DNA of 64,000 nucleotides, from positions 21,895-85,894 of the IMG/VR virus record IMGVR_UViG_3300013104_000024; one strand, written 5' to 3'. Under the pieces are notes generated by a model that made no database searches, was not told the DNA's origin, and saw only the letters and a list, made by a program, of their open reading frames with translations. Below, one piece after another: positions 50,280-58,484 of this stretch; within the stretch, counting starts at the first letter, position 1, and each line of letters begins with the position of its first letter. The stretch is from a virus. The position numbers and the translations under genes are program-made.

Positions 50280-50343
50280 TTCGAATTTAATTGATTAGGT
50301 AACCAATGTCGCGAAAGTTATATGTGACTGAAAATTTCTAGAA
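50280..50343 (-). promoter_or_regulatory. Early-type promoter and TTCGAA leader box
   Basis: Minus-strand TCTAGAAATTTTCAGTC followed by ACATATAACTTTC, then GCGACATTGGT and the leader box at 50280-50287. Nearly the same 45-base arrangement as the promoter at 9.2 kb. Confidence 0.66.
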
Positions 50344-50356
50344 TCGGTTTCTTAAC

Positions 50357-50391
50357 GGCATAAAGCCGATAGAGGTTTTATGCCCCTATCG
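50357..50391 (-). terminator. Hairpin with TTTATGCCGT tail
   Basis: Stem CGATAG.GG/CC.CTATCG (50367-50391) and a TTTATGCCGT tail on the minus strand, just after the 198-residue gene and before the promoter at 50.3 kb. A second GGCATAAA/TTTTATGCC repeat interlocks with it. Confidence 0.8.
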
Positions 50392-50402
50392 ACCCTATGT
50401 TC

Positions 50403-50999
50403 TTATTGGAAGCTCGGATGGACGGGATCAAAGATCGTCAAGGTAACCGAGTCTCTGTCGTCCGTTTCTTTCCAGATCACCGAAGCAGCCAAGAGTTTGC
50501 TCGAATCAGGCAACAACCAGATCGAGGGATTGCCGGGTAGATTCAAGAAGAACTTCATCAAGGATCTCAATCCCAATTCGATCGGAAGGTTCCCCTTCTC
50601 TTGTGCTTTCATGCGGTAACGATGCAAGGTCTTCAGAGCGACTTCCAAGCTCTTGAACTTCTCAAGCTTGTTCTTATCGACCTCATGCCCCATCGCCCAG
50701 TTATCCTGCAAGCCGACATTCACGTACATGGCGTTACGATGAATCAACGTGTAGATCTCACGCTGACCATCTACCATCTCATGCAACTGAACCGTCGTGT
50801 GCTGAGGCTCCACGCCCAAGTCTGACTGCAAATCCCGAATCAGTTCCCGAACAGCAAAAAAACGAAAGAACTGGTCAGGACGGTAACGCCACCAAAGTTT
50901 CTGGTGGCACTCGTTCATCATCTCGGCACTGAAGTCAAAGCTCTTGAGGATATGCTTCTCGGTGATCTTGTCCTCGTCAGGCAGCTGCGGCAAGTTCAC
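50403..50999 (-). CDS. Unknown protein
   Basis: 198 residues with GTG start, overlapping the preceding gene by 23 bases. Trp/Arg/Phe-rich segment (CHQKLWWRYRPDQFFRFF) near 31-48; helical. The start is not certain because no clear ribosome binding site precedes it. Family unknown. Confidence 0.68.
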   Translation of the reverse strand: MNLPQLPDEDKITEKHILKSFDFSAEMMNECHQKLWWRYRPDQFFRFFAVRELIRDLQSDLGVEPQHTTVQLHEMVDGQREIYTLIHRNAMYVNVGLQDNWAMGHEVDKNKLEKFKSLEVALKTLHRYRMKAQEKGNLPIELGLRSLMKFFLNLPGNPSIWLLPDSSKLLAASVIWKETDDRDSVTLTIFDPVHPSFQ

Positions 51000-51636
51000 G
51001 CTTGGCTGCGCTCGGAATGTGCAGACGGATCAGTACCTGGAACCGATCGTCTTGTTTCGCTTCACCGTCGGCGTACTGATGCTGCATCTGATCGAGCGGA
51101 CGACCCAGCAGGAAGTACTCTTCACGTGCGCTGTTGTAGTTCACGTAAAAGCCGAGCTTGTCCGACAGACCACACACCAGGTTCTGCAACTGGTGGTAGA
51201 TCGAGGTGAACTGGATGTGCGGGTGATTCATGTCGCTACCCAGACACAGGTACTGACGATCGGCTGCTCGCTTGACCGGATGCAGCGACGCTTTCTTCAT
51301 CGGCTGGAAATCCGGGTAGTGGATGTCGTCCCCCGAGACCAGCGAGACGCTGAACATCTTCACGCCGATATTCGTGCTGGCGATGTACTGCTCGTTCATC
51401 AGCACGCGCCCCACGCCTTCTTGCTTATTGGAGAACACCGACATGCGCATCTTCAGCTGCGCGTCGTTGGTGAATTCTCCCATGGCCCGACGAATCACTT
51501 CCACCGTCGCTTCGTCCTGCTCGCTATAGTACTGCTTGGAGAGGAAGTTCACGAAGCCCGCAATCGGAGCCTGCGGGGTGTACTCGTTGCTGCGGTAGGT
51601 GAATTCTTGCTCGGGCGCAATGGTCTTTTGCGACAT
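50977..51636 (-). CDS. Unknown protein
   Basis: 219 residues, soluble, beta-rich centre (IGVKMFSVSLVSGDDIHYP). Ends AAKRELAAAA. No family recognised. Codon style similar to highly expressed genes here. Overlapped by the next gene. Confidence 0.72.
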   Translation of the reverse strand: MSQKTIAPEQEFTYRSNEYTPQAPIAGFVNFLSKQYYSEQDEATVEVIRRAMGEFTNDAQLKMRMSVFSNKQEGVGRVLMNEQYIASTNIGVKMFSVSLVSGDDIHYPDFQPMKKASLHPVKRAADRQYLCLGSDMNHPHIQFTSIYHQLQNLVCGLSDKLGFYVNYNSAREEYFLLGRPLDQMQHQYADGEAKQDDRFQVLIRLHIPSAAKRELAAAA

Positions 51637-51663
51637 TTTTCCGTACTCGTGAATAGATACTGG

Positions 51664-52176
51664 TTAAAACAAGGAGTGGCTTGTGATCTTCGGCAAGCTA
51701 ATCATGCAAGCGAAGGAATCCGGGTAATTCTTCAAACGTACCCAAATGTGGATGAGTTCGTCATTCGGATCAACCACCGCCACCTCCACACTACCCGTGT
51801 AGCCATGGAGCTGATTGATCAGCAAATTCAAGATACTGCTCATCCGCACAGGATACTGACTACCGGGTACGAGGTAATGGCAGTCTTGCCAGACCTTTAC
51901 CCACGTCATGATGTCACGCTGAAACTCGCGAACATTCGTCCAAAACAAGGCTTCGGGAGCAGATTGATGCAACGAGAGTTCGGCCCTTTCCCAAATAAGA
52001 TCGCCCAATACGACCCAATGATGACTCAGCCGGGATGCCTGCTGAGCACTCGGTTGCGAATTCCGGTACGCACCGTGTGTGCCATGAAATCCTTGGAGTC
52101 CATAAATCGAATTGAGCCATCCGAGAAGACCCTCGTGAACCCATTCAATCCGGTCCCTGATTCGTTCTTCGGTCAC
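51664..52176 (-). CDS. Unknown protein, GTG start
   Basis: 170 residues; AAGGAAAAGCC before the GTG. Trp-rich helical N-terminal half, then strands (SVEVAVVDPNDELIHIWVRL). The final part loosely recalls the DLV.. ends of the 39-42 kb paralogues, but too weakly to join the family. First gene of a three-gene run. Confidence 0.7.
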   Translation of the reverse strand: MTEERIRDRIEWVHEGLLGWLNSIYGLQGFHGTHGAYRNSQPSAQQASRLSHHWVVLGDLIWERAELSLHQSAPEALFWTNVREFQRDIMTWVKVWQDCHYLVPGSQYPVRMSSILNLLINQLHGYTGSVEVAVVDPNDELIHIWVRLKNYPDSFACMISLPKITSHSLF

Positions 52177-52822
52177 GGCTTTTCCTTTCTTCTTAATCAG
52201 AGATTAGTGAAGTTGAAATTATCGTTGTTTTGTATTGCTCTCTGTACGATACCTTAAGGACATAGGTTTTCAATACACTCCCCTATGTTACCTTCCGCAC
52301 ATACGCAAACTACGAACTCCCGCTAGGGGGAACCTTTTTCCGAAATTTTCCTGGTAACAAGTTCTGTTACATTTAGTAACAACTCGCCAGTATGCGCGCA
52401 GTGTAGATAGTGACGGCATAACTGCCCGGCCACAAGAGCCGGGCTTAACAGGTTAGGACTCGTCTGATATAGAAGGATTAGATCTCGTCCTCCTCTAGAG
52501 GACTCGATAGGGTGGTAACGCTTCGCTTATGCAGGAGCATAAGCTTCGCTAAAAGTGCCTCGCTTTGCCTTTGGCTCGCTCGGATCGGGGTGGGTGCAAA
52601 AAATTGCATATCGTCATAAAAAAATTTGATGAAAGAAAGTTTTTTGTCTTTGATTGCAAGGAGATTTCCCCCGAAGGAGGAATCGACAGCAATCACACAG
52701 ACACAATAGAAGACTGTTAGCTTGTCGCTTGCGCAGACTGGTTTTGAAAGAGAGGATCAGGGCGCGCGCGAACCTTACAAATAGCTTACAATTGTAAGAT
52801 TGGAAAAACAAGAGGATTGAGA
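52177..52822. other. A+T-rich intergenic region with repeats and hairpins, possible replication or regulatory region
   Basis: About 650 bases between divergent genes without a credible gene. Contains GTAAC repeats on both strands (GTAACAAGTTCTGTTAC, then TTAGTAAC), a seven-pair hairpin GCCCGGC/GCCGGGC (52424-52444) next to CGGCATAA, a perfect GCTTATGC/GCATAAGC hairpin near 52530-52550, an A-run/T-run stretch (52595-52640) and a CTTACAATTGTAAG palindrome near 52785. A 72-codon frame on the minus strand is probably chance. Origin, packaging-related or promoter functions are all possible. Confidence 0.45.
52424..52444. terminator. Hairpin with TTATGCCGT flank
   Basis: Perfect seven-pair stem GCCCGGC/GCCGGGC with CACAAGA loop; on the minus strand it is followed by AGTTATGCCGTC, the conserved tail. 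It lies far from any minus-strand gene end, so it may stop antisense transcription or an unseen small RNA. Confidence 0.6.
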
Positions 52823-52861
52823 ATGCTATACCTAATCTATCGCGAGGTGCCCCATGAGTAA
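52823..52861 (+). CDS. Possible 12-residue leader peptide
   Basis: AGGATTGAGA then ATG, encoding MLYLIYREVPHE; the stop lies inside the first codons of the next gene, whose start is enclosed. Such an arrangement permits translational coupling or attenuation. Very short, so chance cannot be excluded. Confidence 0.3.
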   Translation: MLYLIYREVPHE

Positions 52862-53222
52862 AGCTTCTGATGTTCGCCGTCGTCGACAATTGATTCGTCG
52901 AATTGGCAAGACACGTGTTATCCGACAATTTATTGTCGGAGTTGTGGCTGCACCCAAGGAAGTCTTTATCCATCGTCGCAGATTGTTGCCGGTTGTAATC
53001 AAGCGCGAACAAGTCGATTACGATGGCAAACTTGGTGAACGCTTGGCTCTTGAAGGATTCGTCAAGCAAGGCGAGTATCCGGTGTGGTTCAATCCCAAAG
53101 CGACACTCGACGATGTGGTTCGGATGTGTGAGATGAAGATTGTCGGTGCTCCCCAACTGAACTTCATGGGTATCAGAGTCACACCCAAGACCGTGATGCG
53201 CATTCAAGACCAATCGCGTTGA
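52854..53222 (+). CDS. Small basic protein
   Basis: 122 residues, N terminus very basic (RRRRQLIRRIGKTRVIRQ), then a compact folded-looking part. GAGG lies eight bases before the ATG. Nucleic-acid binding is plausible. Stands alone on the plus strand with an A+T-rich upstream region and ends at a strong bidirectional terminator. Confidence 0.73.
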   Translation: MSKASDVRRRRQLIRRIGKTRVIRQFIVGVVAAPKEVFIHRRRLLPVVIKREQVDYDGKLGERLALEGFVKQGEYPVWFNPKATLDDVVRMCEMKIVGAPQLNFMGIRVTPKTVMRIQDQSR

Positions 53223-53231
53223 CGACATAAC

Positions 53232-53253
53232 GGGGGAGGCAAAAGCCTCCCCC
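53232..53253. terminator. Bidirectional terminator
   Basis: Nine-pair stem GGGGGAGGC/GCCTCCCCC with AAAA loop, between convergent genes; TTAAAAA on the plus side and GTTATGTCGTC on the minus side. Confidence 0.85.
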
Positions 53254-53263
53254 TTAAAAACCG

Positions 53264-53677
53264 TTAGCTGTTAAACTGGTCTTCTGGTTTCATTCGCTGA
53301 ATCAGCAGATCCAGATAGCACTCGATGGCTGCGTCTTTCTGGAATTCGGTACTCAAAAATTCCGGAACTGGAGATGGAATCCTAATCTCCAATGAGCATG
53401 CATCCTTAAGCGACTGAGGCGCATCCTGACTTACCACGCTGTAGACATGGTAGAGGTCGATATTTGTTGTCGGGATATACCACCGGGCATGGACTTTTTG
53501 GAGTCGTTGCCGGCTACAGTAGATGCGTATCTGGTATCCAGTCACGGAATACCCCGTTAGGGTACCAACCAGATCTTTATCTTCAGGATTGGATACGTCT
53601 CTGAACGTCGTGTTTCCCTTTAAACGTTTCTCCACAAACAGGAAACATCGAGACAACAACCGTCTGATGAAGTACAT
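53264..53677 (-). CDS. Unknown protein
   Basis: 137 residues from the ATG at 53677 (AGGTGG upstream); an earlier in-frame start at 53710 is possible. The N terminus MYFIRRLLSRCFLFV is hydrophobic and basic and could be a membrane anchor. Rest soluble. Last gene of the terminase unit. Confidence 0.65.
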   Translation of the reverse strand: MYFIRRLLSRCFLFVEKRLKGNTTFRDVSNPEDKDLVGTLTGYSVTGYQIRIYCSRQRLQKVHARWYIPTTNIDLYHVYSVVSQDAPQSLKDACSLEIRIPSPVPEFLSTEFQKDAAIECYLDLLIQRMKPEDQFNS

Positions 53678-53738
53678 GATAGAGACCACCTGAGAACGAC
53701 AGGCTCCCATCCCGCCGAGAGCCTCCCTAAGGGTCCTA

Positions 53739-54971
53739 CTAACCTGCGTAATGGGTCATGGTCAAAGCACGGGCCACCAAGTACAGCAGCAACGCAGTCC
53801 GCACACTCGCCAATGTGGACTCGTTTTTGCTCTTTGTTGCCATTTCAACCAAATGTTCCGCATTCTCACGCAGCTTCATAAGAACCGGATCCGTGGAGCG
53901 ACTGGAAGTGTAGACCCCCTTCAGGCGACTAAGTAACGTCGTCAAGTTGGGATTGCCGCGCACATACTCCCGATGTTCGTCGAAGTAACTGAAGGAATGG
54001 ATGAGCGTTTCGTTGATGACCTGCTCGATAATTCCGTAATTGCTTTGACGATAGTGTTGGCTCATCCACTTAAGCGTCTGTTCAAAGACACTGGGCGGAG
54101 CCGTGTGCATCAACTGCAAGATCACACGCACCAGTTCCTCACGAATGAAGGAGTTCTGATCGGTGATCACGCTGTTCAGGTAACGGGTGTACGAATTCAG
54201 GTTGGTGCTCTTGTCCTTCAGAATCTTCTCACCGTCGTGATCCGTCACAGCGGAAGTACTCTGGATGGCTTGGCCTGAATTGTGCACGCGATCGTACACT
54301 GAGTAGATGTTTTTCATCACGTCGCGAATGCGACCTTGCACGTCGTTCAGAAAATAGATGACGCCTTCATCGTCATCGAAGTTCAGGAGGGTGCCGTTCT
54401 TCATGTGCGGACTGTCCTTGGCGAGAATAGTCTCTGCACGATCCTTAAAGAGTGCACCCCACGTACCGACTTGCTTGATGGTGAACTTATCCGACAAGGC
54501 TGCGTACGTCGCTTCCGCTACTTCCGGTTTCGCGGGATAACGGAAGTAGTGAAAAAGCAACGACGTGAAGAACTTGTACTGGAGGATCAGCAGCACGTCC
54601 ATCATGCCCTGATGCTTTTGCTGCGGTGTCAAAGCCTTGGAAGCATGGATGGCGTAGATGAGCCATGCGCACGACAGGTTCATCGTGTTGCTCGACACCT
54701 TCCAGTCTTTGTTCACCGTGGGCAGCGCCAACAGCTTTTGCTCCAGTGCCAATTCATCAGCCCGGATGATCTCGTCAAACCAACGCATCTGGTCGGACGG
54801 GAGAAACTTGACGGGATTCACCCCTAAGAGATGACCGCCAAAGAAGGCGATGTGATCGGCGTTGCGTCCCACAAAACTGCTTTCGTAGACCCGCAGGCGC
54901 TTGATGAGATTGGCGTCGATGGGAAGCTTACCGCACTCCTCCAGAAATACGCCCTTGATGAGTCCGCTCAT
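53739..54971 (-). CDS. Probable virion protein near terminase
   Basis: 410 residues, helical, start at ATG 54971 with AAGG 11 bases upstream (a GTG 30 bases earlier is the alternative). No motif known to me. Located two genes after the terminase, where phiKZ gp26/gp27-type structural genes stand. Portal or head protein cannot be claimed from sequence. Confidence 0.7.
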   Translation of the reverse strand: MSGLIKGVFLEECGKLPIDANLIKRLRVYESSFVGRNADHIAFFGGHLLGVNPVKFLPSDQMRWFDEIIRADELALEQKLLALPTVNKDWKVSSNTMNLSCAWLIYAIHASKALTPQQKHQGMMDVLLILQYKFFTSLLFHYFRYPAKPEVAEATYAALSDKFTIKQVGTWGALFKDRAETILAKDSPHMKNGTLLNFDDDEGVIYFLNDVQGRIRDVMKNIYSVYDRVHNSGQAIQSTSAVTDHDGEKILKDKSTNLNSYTRYLNSVITDQNSFIREELVRVILQLMHTAPPSVFEQTLKWMSQHYRQSNYGIIEQVINETLIHSFSYFDEHREYVRGNPNLTTLLSRLKGVYTSSRSTDPVLMKLRENAEHLVEMATKSKNESTLASVRTALLLYLVARALTMTHYAG

Positions 54972-55013
54972 TTTGAGGATACCTTGATTTTGAATACTCA
55001 CACAAAATTACGG

Positions 55014-55045
55014 CATAAAAAGCTAGGGAGCCGAAGCCCCCTAGC
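55014..55045 (-). terminator. Hairpin with TTTTTATGCCGT tail
   Basis: Stem GCTAGGG.GC/GC.CCCTAGC with CGAA loop (55022-55045); on the minus strand it is followed by TTTTTATGCCGTAA. Ends the acidic 173-residue gene. Confidence 0.83.
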
Positions 55046-55058
55046 CGGACCATGAAGC

Positions 55059-55580
55059 TTAGTCCTTTTTCACGCGTGTTGCGGCGTACTCTTGCAGCGA
55101 GCGGAAGACCTGGCCGCCGTTGGCCTTGACGAACGACTCCAGTGCGCTCGTGAGCAGCTCCGCACGTTCAGCCGGAATCGAATCGTCGGGGCTGTTCGGA
55201 CCCGGTTGCACACCGTCGACGATCAGCACCAGCTTGTCGTCACCTTCGAACTCCTTGCTGATGTCGACGAAGTCGTCGTTGTCGACCGACGCAGCCGACA
55301 CGCCGTACACGGTGGTCTGACCGCCACTGTCGTCACCCTGAGGCGGGTTGTTGAAATCCGACGCGAGTGCCTGCATCATCAGTGCGTCGTTGGCTTGCGA
55401 TTCGAGCGCGGCTCCGTCGATCCCGCCTTCGGGTTTCGCGTACACCTTGTTGAGCGCTTCGGTGAACACTTCCGAGAGCGGACCCTTCATGACGATCAGG
55501 TCCTTCTTGTCGGAACCATCCTCCCCGCCCGTATTGGACGAATCGTAAGCTTCCAGCGCTTGCCTGAAAAGTCGAGACAT
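55059..55580 (-). CDS. Acidic unknown protein downstream of terminase
   Basis: 173 residues, Asp/Ser/Gly-rich with disordered segments; start at 55580 with GGAG six bases upstream. High-expression codon style. Ends AATRVKKD. A scaffold-like or virion role is possible; no similarity seen. Confidence 0.7.
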   Translation of the reverse strand: MSRLFRQALEAYDSSNTGGEDGSDKKDLIVMKGPLSEVFTEALNKVYAKPEGGIDGAALESQANDALMMQALASDFNNPPQGDDSGGQTTVYGVSAASVDNDDFVDISKEFEGDDKLVLIVDGVQPGPNSPDDSIPAERAELLTSALESFVKANGGQVFRSLQEYAATRVKKD

Positions 55581-55617
55581 GTGGTACTCCATCAGTTAAA
55601 TCTACAAGATACAGTGT

Positions 55618-57873
55618 TTAACCGTACCTCCTACGGTAGATTTCGTTGGCAGACATAGGGCGGTCAGAGAACTCACCCTGATGCGCGCCGTTGGCGTAGC
55701 CCAGTTGTTGATGAATGGACTGGCCCCGGTTGTAAAGCCCAGCGCGCTTGCGTTCTCGACGAGTCTCCCGTGCTTGACGGATCAATTCGTCGATCGAGAC
55801 AGCGTCCTCTTCCTGACTGGTGAGACGCATGGATAACGATTTGAGCATGTGCTCCAGTCGCATACATATATTCTCATCCGATTCATTTTGAAGTCGCTTG
55901 TAGTGTTCCTCCATTTGAGATTTGATCTGCTGTTGCTCACGCAGCTCGCGCTGCTCAGCAATCGACAAAACCTTCTGCGGCATTGCTTTCGACAGAATGC
56001 AACGCGAGTCAATCCCGTAGAATTGCAGGTTAGTCGCCTTAGTCATGAGCCAGTGACACAACAGCCAACCGATCACCATGTCGTCGTGCTGACCACGCGG
56101 GTGATCCACTCGACCGTCCTTGACGATCAAACTCAACGCCTGATCAATGAGCGTCTTATCGCGCATCTTCGTGCACGAACGCTGCATGGCGGTGGTGAGC
56201 GTATCCGAGTACAGCTCGGCACGCGAGGTAGCGCCTGAACCACTCGTTGCAAACCCGAAGTACTTGCGATAGCGTGTACCGATGTCCGACGAACGCCGGT
56301 TCACGTGCATGTTGACTTCTTTGTACCGATCCGGATATTCCAAGTGATCGTTCACCACCCAGTTGAAGATCCGCTTGAAGGGGTCTTCGCCAAACTGCGG
56401 CAAAATCCACATCAATGCATCCAACAGCGCAGCACCTGACGAACGCTTTTCGATAATGGCCGTGACGTTCTTGTACGTGACCAGAATCGATGCCACCCAA
56501 CGGAAGAAGGGTGTAGTGTTCGTGTTGTTGAATGTCCCGCAAGCGATCGTCTCGCCCGTTTCGATGTCGACAAGCACCATGCCGATATCGTCACCGCCAG
56601 ACGCATCCGACGTATCCATCCCCAGTACGAATTTCCCATTGGCCATCCGGCGCTCAATGGTTGCCTCCGGAATGTACCAGCGCGTTACGTACGGTTCAGG
56701 TTTGCCGATGTCGATGTAAAGCGGCTCCATCTCCGACTTGGCTGCCTTTTCACCCAGTTCAAGGTCAAACGGCATCGACTGCGAACCACTCGTCCAGCGA
56801 TTAAAGAAGTCGCGGTCGGCGTCTTCGCCTTTGGCCTTCACCCGCTGAATCGTTTCGTACAACCACTTGTCGCTCTTGCCGAGTTGGATGTGATTGAAGG
56901 TAGCGACCACCTGATAGAACGTTTCGCCGTACTCGTTGGGCCGGCTCATGCCGCGCACGACCTTCTCCAACTCTTCACGGTTCTTGCAGTCAAACAACTT
57001 CTCGGTCCACTGGGCCGATTCCTGAACGATGCCGTAGACGTACGCACCGTCCTTGTCGTTCTTCTTGCCCGCCGTCGTCGTCATGACCGTGCCATACGGC
57101 GTGTCGTTTTCAATAGCAGCGGTAACGGCTGCCGTCGTTGCAGCCAGTGCTGCCGGCAACGCGATCGAAATGTTCGGTTGGAACGGACCTTCGTCAATCT
57201 GGAAGATCGGCGACGTCATCCCGCGACCCAAGTTGTACGCCCGCTTTTCCTGCATCTGCGGTACGTGCGCCTTGTACTTGTTGTCCCGCAAATTCACGGT
57301 GATCATTTCCGTGTTGTTTGCGTCATCCCGTCCACGCAAATCCAGATAGCGTGGCAAGTCTAACATGATGTTCTTCAGACGATCGATGTTTTCCTTACGG
57401 AGCTGATCGTCCTTAGTCATCAGGTTAATCGTCGTGTGCTCGCACATCAGCTCCAGACACAATCCCCAGAGCAAGTCTGTCGAAAACGACTTACCGGTCT
57501 GACGAATCTGAATCAGGATGATGAAGACGTGGTTAAAGAAACACCACCACAGACACAGGTTGCCCCGGTTGGCTTCCACCGGCACCGACTCCATCGTACC
57601 CTGTTGGGGGGCTCGTCCGCATTCACGGAAGAAGTACCACGGGTTTTCTTTGCACTCCGCCGCGATCATGAGTTTCAACTCATCCGTGAGATTCTCGTAA
57701 TCAAACGGATCGACGCCTTGGAGTAAGGGGTTGTGTAGGGCCAGCATGAAGGTGTGGTTCGAAATACCCATCGAACGGTACACTCCTGCCATCCGGAGGA
57801 AACTGGTGTTCTTCGTTTTGAAGTCAGCAATTGCATCCGGGTACTTGGCCCAATCTTCTTCGAACAGAATCAT
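55618..57873 (-). CDS. terL: Terminase large subunit (phiKZ gp25-like)
   Basis: 751 residues. ATPase: Walker A variant RQTGKS (124-129), Walker B IFQIDE (223-228), and TTTAGK near 265 as coupling motif. Nuclease: GMDTSDASGGDD (418-429) with the first metal-binding Asp, and QHDDMVIGW near 595 with the last acidic pair, as in RNase H-fold terminases. It packages the genome into capsids by ATP-driven translocation and cuts the DNA. A C-terminal charged helical extension (about 640-751) is extra. It precedes the structural-protein genes as in related phages. Confidence 0.93.
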   Translation of the reverse strand: MILFEEDWAKYPDAIADFKTKNTSFLRMAGVYRSMGISNHTFMLALHNPLLQGVDPFDYENLTDELKLMIAAECKENPWYFFRECGRAPQQGTMESVPVEANRGNLCLWWCFFNHVFIILIQIRQTGKSFSTDLLWGLCLELMCEHTTINLMTKDDQLRKENIDRLKNIMLDLPRYLDLRGRDDANNTEMITVNLRDNKYKAHVPQMQEKRAYNLGRGMTSPIFQIDEGPFQPNISIALPAALAATTAAVTAAIENDTPYGTVMTTTAGKKNDKDGAYVYGIVQESAQWTEKLFDCKNREELEKVVRGMSRPNEYGETFYQVVATFNHIQLGKSDKWLYETIQRVKAKGEDADRDFFNRWTSGSQSMPFDLELGEKAAKSEMEPLYIDIGKPEPYVTRWYIPEATIERRMANGKFVLGMDTSDASGGDDIGMVLVDIETGETIACGTFNNTNTTPFFRWVASILVTYKNVTAIIEKRSSGAALLDALMWILPQFGEDPFKRIFNWVVNDHLEYPDRYKEVNMHVNRRSSDIGTRYRKYFGFATSGSGATSRAELYSDTLTTAMQRSCTKMRDKTLIDQALSLIVKDGRVDHPRGQHDDMVIGWLLCHWLMTKATNLQFYGIDSRCILSKAMPQKVLSIAEQRELREQQQIKSQMEEHYKRLQNESDENICMRLEHMLKSLSMRLTSQEEDAVSIDELIRQARETRRERKRAGLYNRGQSIHQQLGYANGAHQGEFSDRPMSANEIYRRRYG

Positions 57874-57891
57874 GGTCAGCCTCGCTCAGGC

Positions 57892-58392
57892 TTAATTGAT
57901 CGGCTGCGCCTGCGCCAGTTGCGGGTAAAGCAACAACTGTTCGACGATTGTCGAACCATCAACGTAGGTGCCAGTGATCAGAACTGCCTTCCCGATATAG
58001 CCCTTGATCTTGTTATCGCTCGGGTCGGGTGTGGGCAGGTTGGGGTTGACTTTCAACAACTGCTGGTTGTCGCCGTAGATACTGCCAGAATCGACGCCTT
58101 GCAGCGAGGCGTACTGGGTCGAATCAATCGACCAGCTCACCGGCTGCACAGCGGCCAGCCACGGCGTGCCTTGCTGGAGCACAGCCAGATTGACGAGCGT
58201 GTTCTGCTTGATGGTCAGAATCCCGTGACGAATCCATTTCCAATTCTTGAGGTTAGCGATCGTGGGTGGAGCATTCCACGTCTCACCCCCGATGATGGAT
58301 GGAAAGTACGTGGCTTCCTGTCCCGTGAGCGCATTCGCCCATGCAGCGCGCATGGCGATGATCGGTGGATGGTAAGTCAGCAAGTCAGACAT
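57892..58392 (-). CDS. Probable virion structural protein
   Basis: 166 residues, Gln/Leu/Thr-rich, mainly beta, few charges (STIVEQLLLYPQLAQAQPIN). GGAG-like GAGAG before the ATG. Between terminase and two long structural genes, so a tail or baseplate component is likely. Confidence 0.7.
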   Translation of the reverse strand: MSDLLTYHPPIIAMRAAWANALTGQEATYFPSIIGGETWNAPPTIANLKNWKWIRHGILTIKQNTLVNLAVLQQGTPWLAAVQPVSWSIDSTQYASLQGVDSGSIYGDNQQLLKVNPNLPTPDPSDNKIKGYIGKAVLITGTYVDGSTIVEQLLLYPQLAQAQPIN

Positions 58393-58414
58393 AAGGACTC
58401 TCTCGACGTTATAG

Positions 58415-58472
58415 ATAGGTCATAAAAAAGACCACTCTCCCCTCCCCGATGTTCTGGAGAAGGGAGAAGTGG
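58415..58472 (-). terminator. Rho-independent terminator with U-tract
   Basis: Stem CCACT.CTCCC/GGGAG.AGTGG with a long loop; on the minus strand it is followed by TCTTTTTTATG. Ends the 558-residue gene. Confidence 0.83.
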
Positions 58473-58484
58473 CGGGAACCGATC

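Noticed and set aside
52478-52696. Minus-strand 72-codon frame in the A+T-rich gap
   Set aside because: No clear ribosome binding site, spans a hairpin and an A-run, and composition is not convincing. Left as unproven.
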